Assembly: GCF_028858725.1 (NCBI RefSeq)
Contig: NC_084760.1
Location: 79,366,367 to 79,430,366, forward strand
DNA from: Colius striatus
Lineage: Eukaryota; Chordata; Aves; Coliiformes; Coliidae
Direction: 5' to 3'
Length of the DNA: 64,000 nucleotides
Below, piece after piece: positions 63,601 through 64,000 of this stretch (position 1 is its first letter; every line of letters starts with the position of its first letter). The notes beneath the pieces were generated by a model, which saw only the letters and a program-made list of their open reading frames with translations, had not been told where the DNA came from and searched no databases. A program made the position numbers and the translations under genes.

Positions 63601-63865
63601 TGTCTGGCATTTTAAGAGATTATTTGACTGACAGTAGCTATTATTTTATTATATTAAGCATAGACAAGTGAAGGCTGCTATTTTGTGCTTTAATCAGTAA
63701 CCATTTCAAATGCTACTATGTTAAGAAACTATCAGACATGAAAATATTATTTGACTACAAAAACTATACTAAATTATATATTCTTTAGAAACAGATAAAG
63801 ACATTTATGCGTACCTGTTTTGGGAGAATTTTCTCTTCGGAGCATGCACTTCAGTTACTTCAAAG
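48401..63865 (+). CDS. DNAH8: DNAH8, dynein axonemal heavy chain 8 (N-terminal part, 13 exons)
   Basis: Thirteen plus-strand exons join in frame into about 645 residues, the start of a protein of some 4,500 residues, so the gene continues past the right edge. DNAH8 is an outer-arm axonemal dynein heavy chain, best known from sperm flagella. Only the N-terminal stem is here: a Ser/Arg-rich head (about 60-95), then the DHC_N1 region from about residue 221 ([20 protein letters not shown]) that docks intermediate chains and the partner heavy chain. The AAA+ motor is off the window. Diagnostic matches to human DNAH8 include [44 protein letters not shown] and [12 protein letters not shown]. The start at 48401 has a strong context (A at -3, G at +4); a longer isoform starting upstream cannot be excluded. 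Most introns are phase 0. Confidence 0.95.
49312..49446 (+). CDS. DNAH8: DNAH8 exon (residues 98-142)
   Basis: Acceptor TTTTAG, donor TCG|GTGAGT. Encodes [20 protein letters not shown] and on to EEMILDVPS. Phase 0 at both ends. Confidence 0.93.
49485..49735 (+). mobile_element. CR1 LINE 3-prime fragment
   Basis: GAGGTTGTGGAGTCTCCTCT, GGAGGTTTTCAAAACCTGCC and TCTGGAGGTCCCTTCCACCC in CR1 order. Inside the second DNAH8 intron. Confidence 0.92.
51545..51629 (+). CDS. DNAH8: DNAH8 exon (residues 143-171)
   Basis: Acceptor TTAACAG, donor ATAG|GTAAAT. Encodes [20 protein letters not shown] and QEGEVPGI; ends one base into a codon. Confidence 0.92.
52452..52600 (+). CDS. DNAH8: DNAH8 exon (residues 171-220)
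   Basis: Acceptor TTTTCAG, donor GAG|GTATTC. Encodes [20 protein letters not shown] through [11 protein letters not shown] to KTIHE. Confidence 0.94.
53893..54082 (+). CDS. DNAH8: DNAH8 exon (residues 221-284)
   Basis: Acceptor ATGCAG, donor GAAG|GTAAGC. Encodes [20 protein letters not shown] and [16 protein letters not shown], the start of the DHC_N1 stem region. Confidence 0.95.
54454..54617 (+). CDS. DNAH8: DNAH8 exon (residues 284-338)
   Basis: Acceptor TTTTTCAG, donor CAG|GTAAGT. Encodes [20 protein letters not shown] to MIWYRQIEQ; helical stem sequence. Confidence 0.95.
55602..55778 (+). CDS. DNAH8: DNAH8 exon (residues 339-397)
   Basis: Acceptor GTTGCAG, donor AAGG|GTAATC. Encodes [25 protein letters not shown] and on to ARQSKLLR; highly conserved with human DNAH8. 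Confidence 0.96.
56093..56206 (+). CDS. DNAH8: DNAH8 exon (residues 398-435)
   Basis: Acceptor CCTCTAG, donor CTT|GTAAGT. Encodes [20 protein letters not shown] through [14 protein letters not shown]. Confidence 0.95.
56207..58714 (+). other. DNAH8: DNAH8 intron of 2.5 kb
   Basis: AT-rich. A CTCF-like core, TCACTAGAGGGTGC at 57100-57113, stands out near its middle. No repeat recognised. Confidence 0.75.
58715..58822 (+). CDS. DNAH8: DNAH8 exon (residues 436-471)
   Basis: Acceptor CATTAAG, donor AAG|GTAACT. Encodes [20 protein letters not shown] and [16 protein letters not shown]. Confidence 0.95.
60362..60463 (+). CDS. DNAH8: DNAH8 exon (residues 472-505)
   Basis: Acceptor TGATAG, donor ATG|GTTTGT, which is weak. 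Encodes [20 protein letters not shown] to ILGKIM. The last residue is Met where human has Gln; phase 0 is kept. Confidence 0.92.
62025..62168 (+). CDS. DNAH8: DNAH8 exon (residues 506-553)
   Basis: Acceptor TTTCTAG, donor AAA|GTGAGT. Encodes [20 protein letters not shown] through [15 protein letters not shown] to CRRLEK. Confidence 0.95.
63041..63238 (+). CDS. DNAH8: DNAH8 exon (residues 554-619)
   Basis: Acceptor ATTTCAG, donor GAG|GTAAGT. Encodes [20 protein letters not shown] through [18 protein letters not shown] to KIEGLE. Confidence 0.95.
63789..63865 (+). CDS. DNAH8: DNAH8 exon (residues 620-645), last in window
   Basis: Acceptor TTCTTTAG, donor AAAG|GTATTG. Encodes [20 protein letters not shown] and LQLLQ plus two bases of the next codon. 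Human reads VQIQAFM...ALQLLQRFQ at this place. Confidence 0.92.
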
Positions 63866-64000
63866 GTATTGGCAATTATGTTTTAAAAAATTTTAAAGTA
63901 AATTCAAATTACTTATTAGGACAATTTAAATGAGACAGCTAATTTTAGAAAAAAAAAAAGGCCTAATCAAGAATTTTTCATTATCAGTGTCCTGAACCAT

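Larger units (their letters stand above)
58823..63788 (+). other. DNAH8: DNAH8 introns 58823-60361, 60464-62024, 62169-63040, 63239-63788
   Basis: Introns of 1539, 1561, 872 and 550 bases. No recognisable repeats, RNA genes or extra exons seen. Confidence 0.75.

Noticed and set aside
1-64000. CRISPR arrays, integrated viral genes, operons or bacterial systems
   Set aside because: Nothing of this kind was seen; the window is ordinary vertebrate genic sequence with CR1 repeats.

Overview
This is a vertebrate nuclear genome window, almost certainly from a bird. The interspersed repeats I can recognise are nearly all CR1 LINEs, introns are short to moderate and AT-rich, and the proteins are close to but distinct from mammalian orthologues. 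The block carries BTBD9 - GLO1 - DNAH8 in the order and orientation known from human chromosome 6p21, so synteny supports the three assignments. No prokaryotic, viral or CRISPR-like system was seen.

Layout. Bases 1-30488 hold the 5-prime half of the BTBD9 coding sequence on the minus strand: five coding exons (30462-30278, 29216-28853, 27249-26985, 24817-24598, 21097-20978) encoding about residues 1-385 (BTB domain, BACK domain, most of the first discoidin-like domain). The first 20.9 kb looks like the start of a large intron; I found no further BTBD9 exon there, so the C-terminal third lies off the left edge. An untranslated exon at about 34767-34934 and a CpG-island first exon ending at 36691 complete the 5-prime end. 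Bases 36900-40911 are intergenic. GLO1 (glyoxalase I) is complete on the minus strand in six coding exons (46346-40912, 183 aa, all four zinc ligands present). About 0.6-1 kb beyond the GLO1 start a second CpG-rich block (about 46975-47460) is probably the divergent promoter of DNAH8, which runs on the plus strand from 48401 off the right edge. Thirteen DNAH8 coding exons encode about the first 645 residues of this axonemal dynein heavy chain (N-terminal stem).

The genes do not form a pathway: BTBD9 is a BTB-domain adaptor, GLO1 detoxifies methylglyoxal in the cytosol, and DNAH8 is an outer-arm dynein motor of cilia and sperm flagella. Their shared feature is the two promoter regions: the BTBD9 CpG island and the head-to-head GLO1/DNAH8 pair. 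The most interesting sequence-level observations are a strong-context upstream reading frame that, after splicing, overlaps the BTBD9 start codon; a cAMP-response element fused to an RFX-type X-box in the BTBD9 island; and two unexplained long stop-free frames in the BTBD9 intron. I see no convincing novel system.
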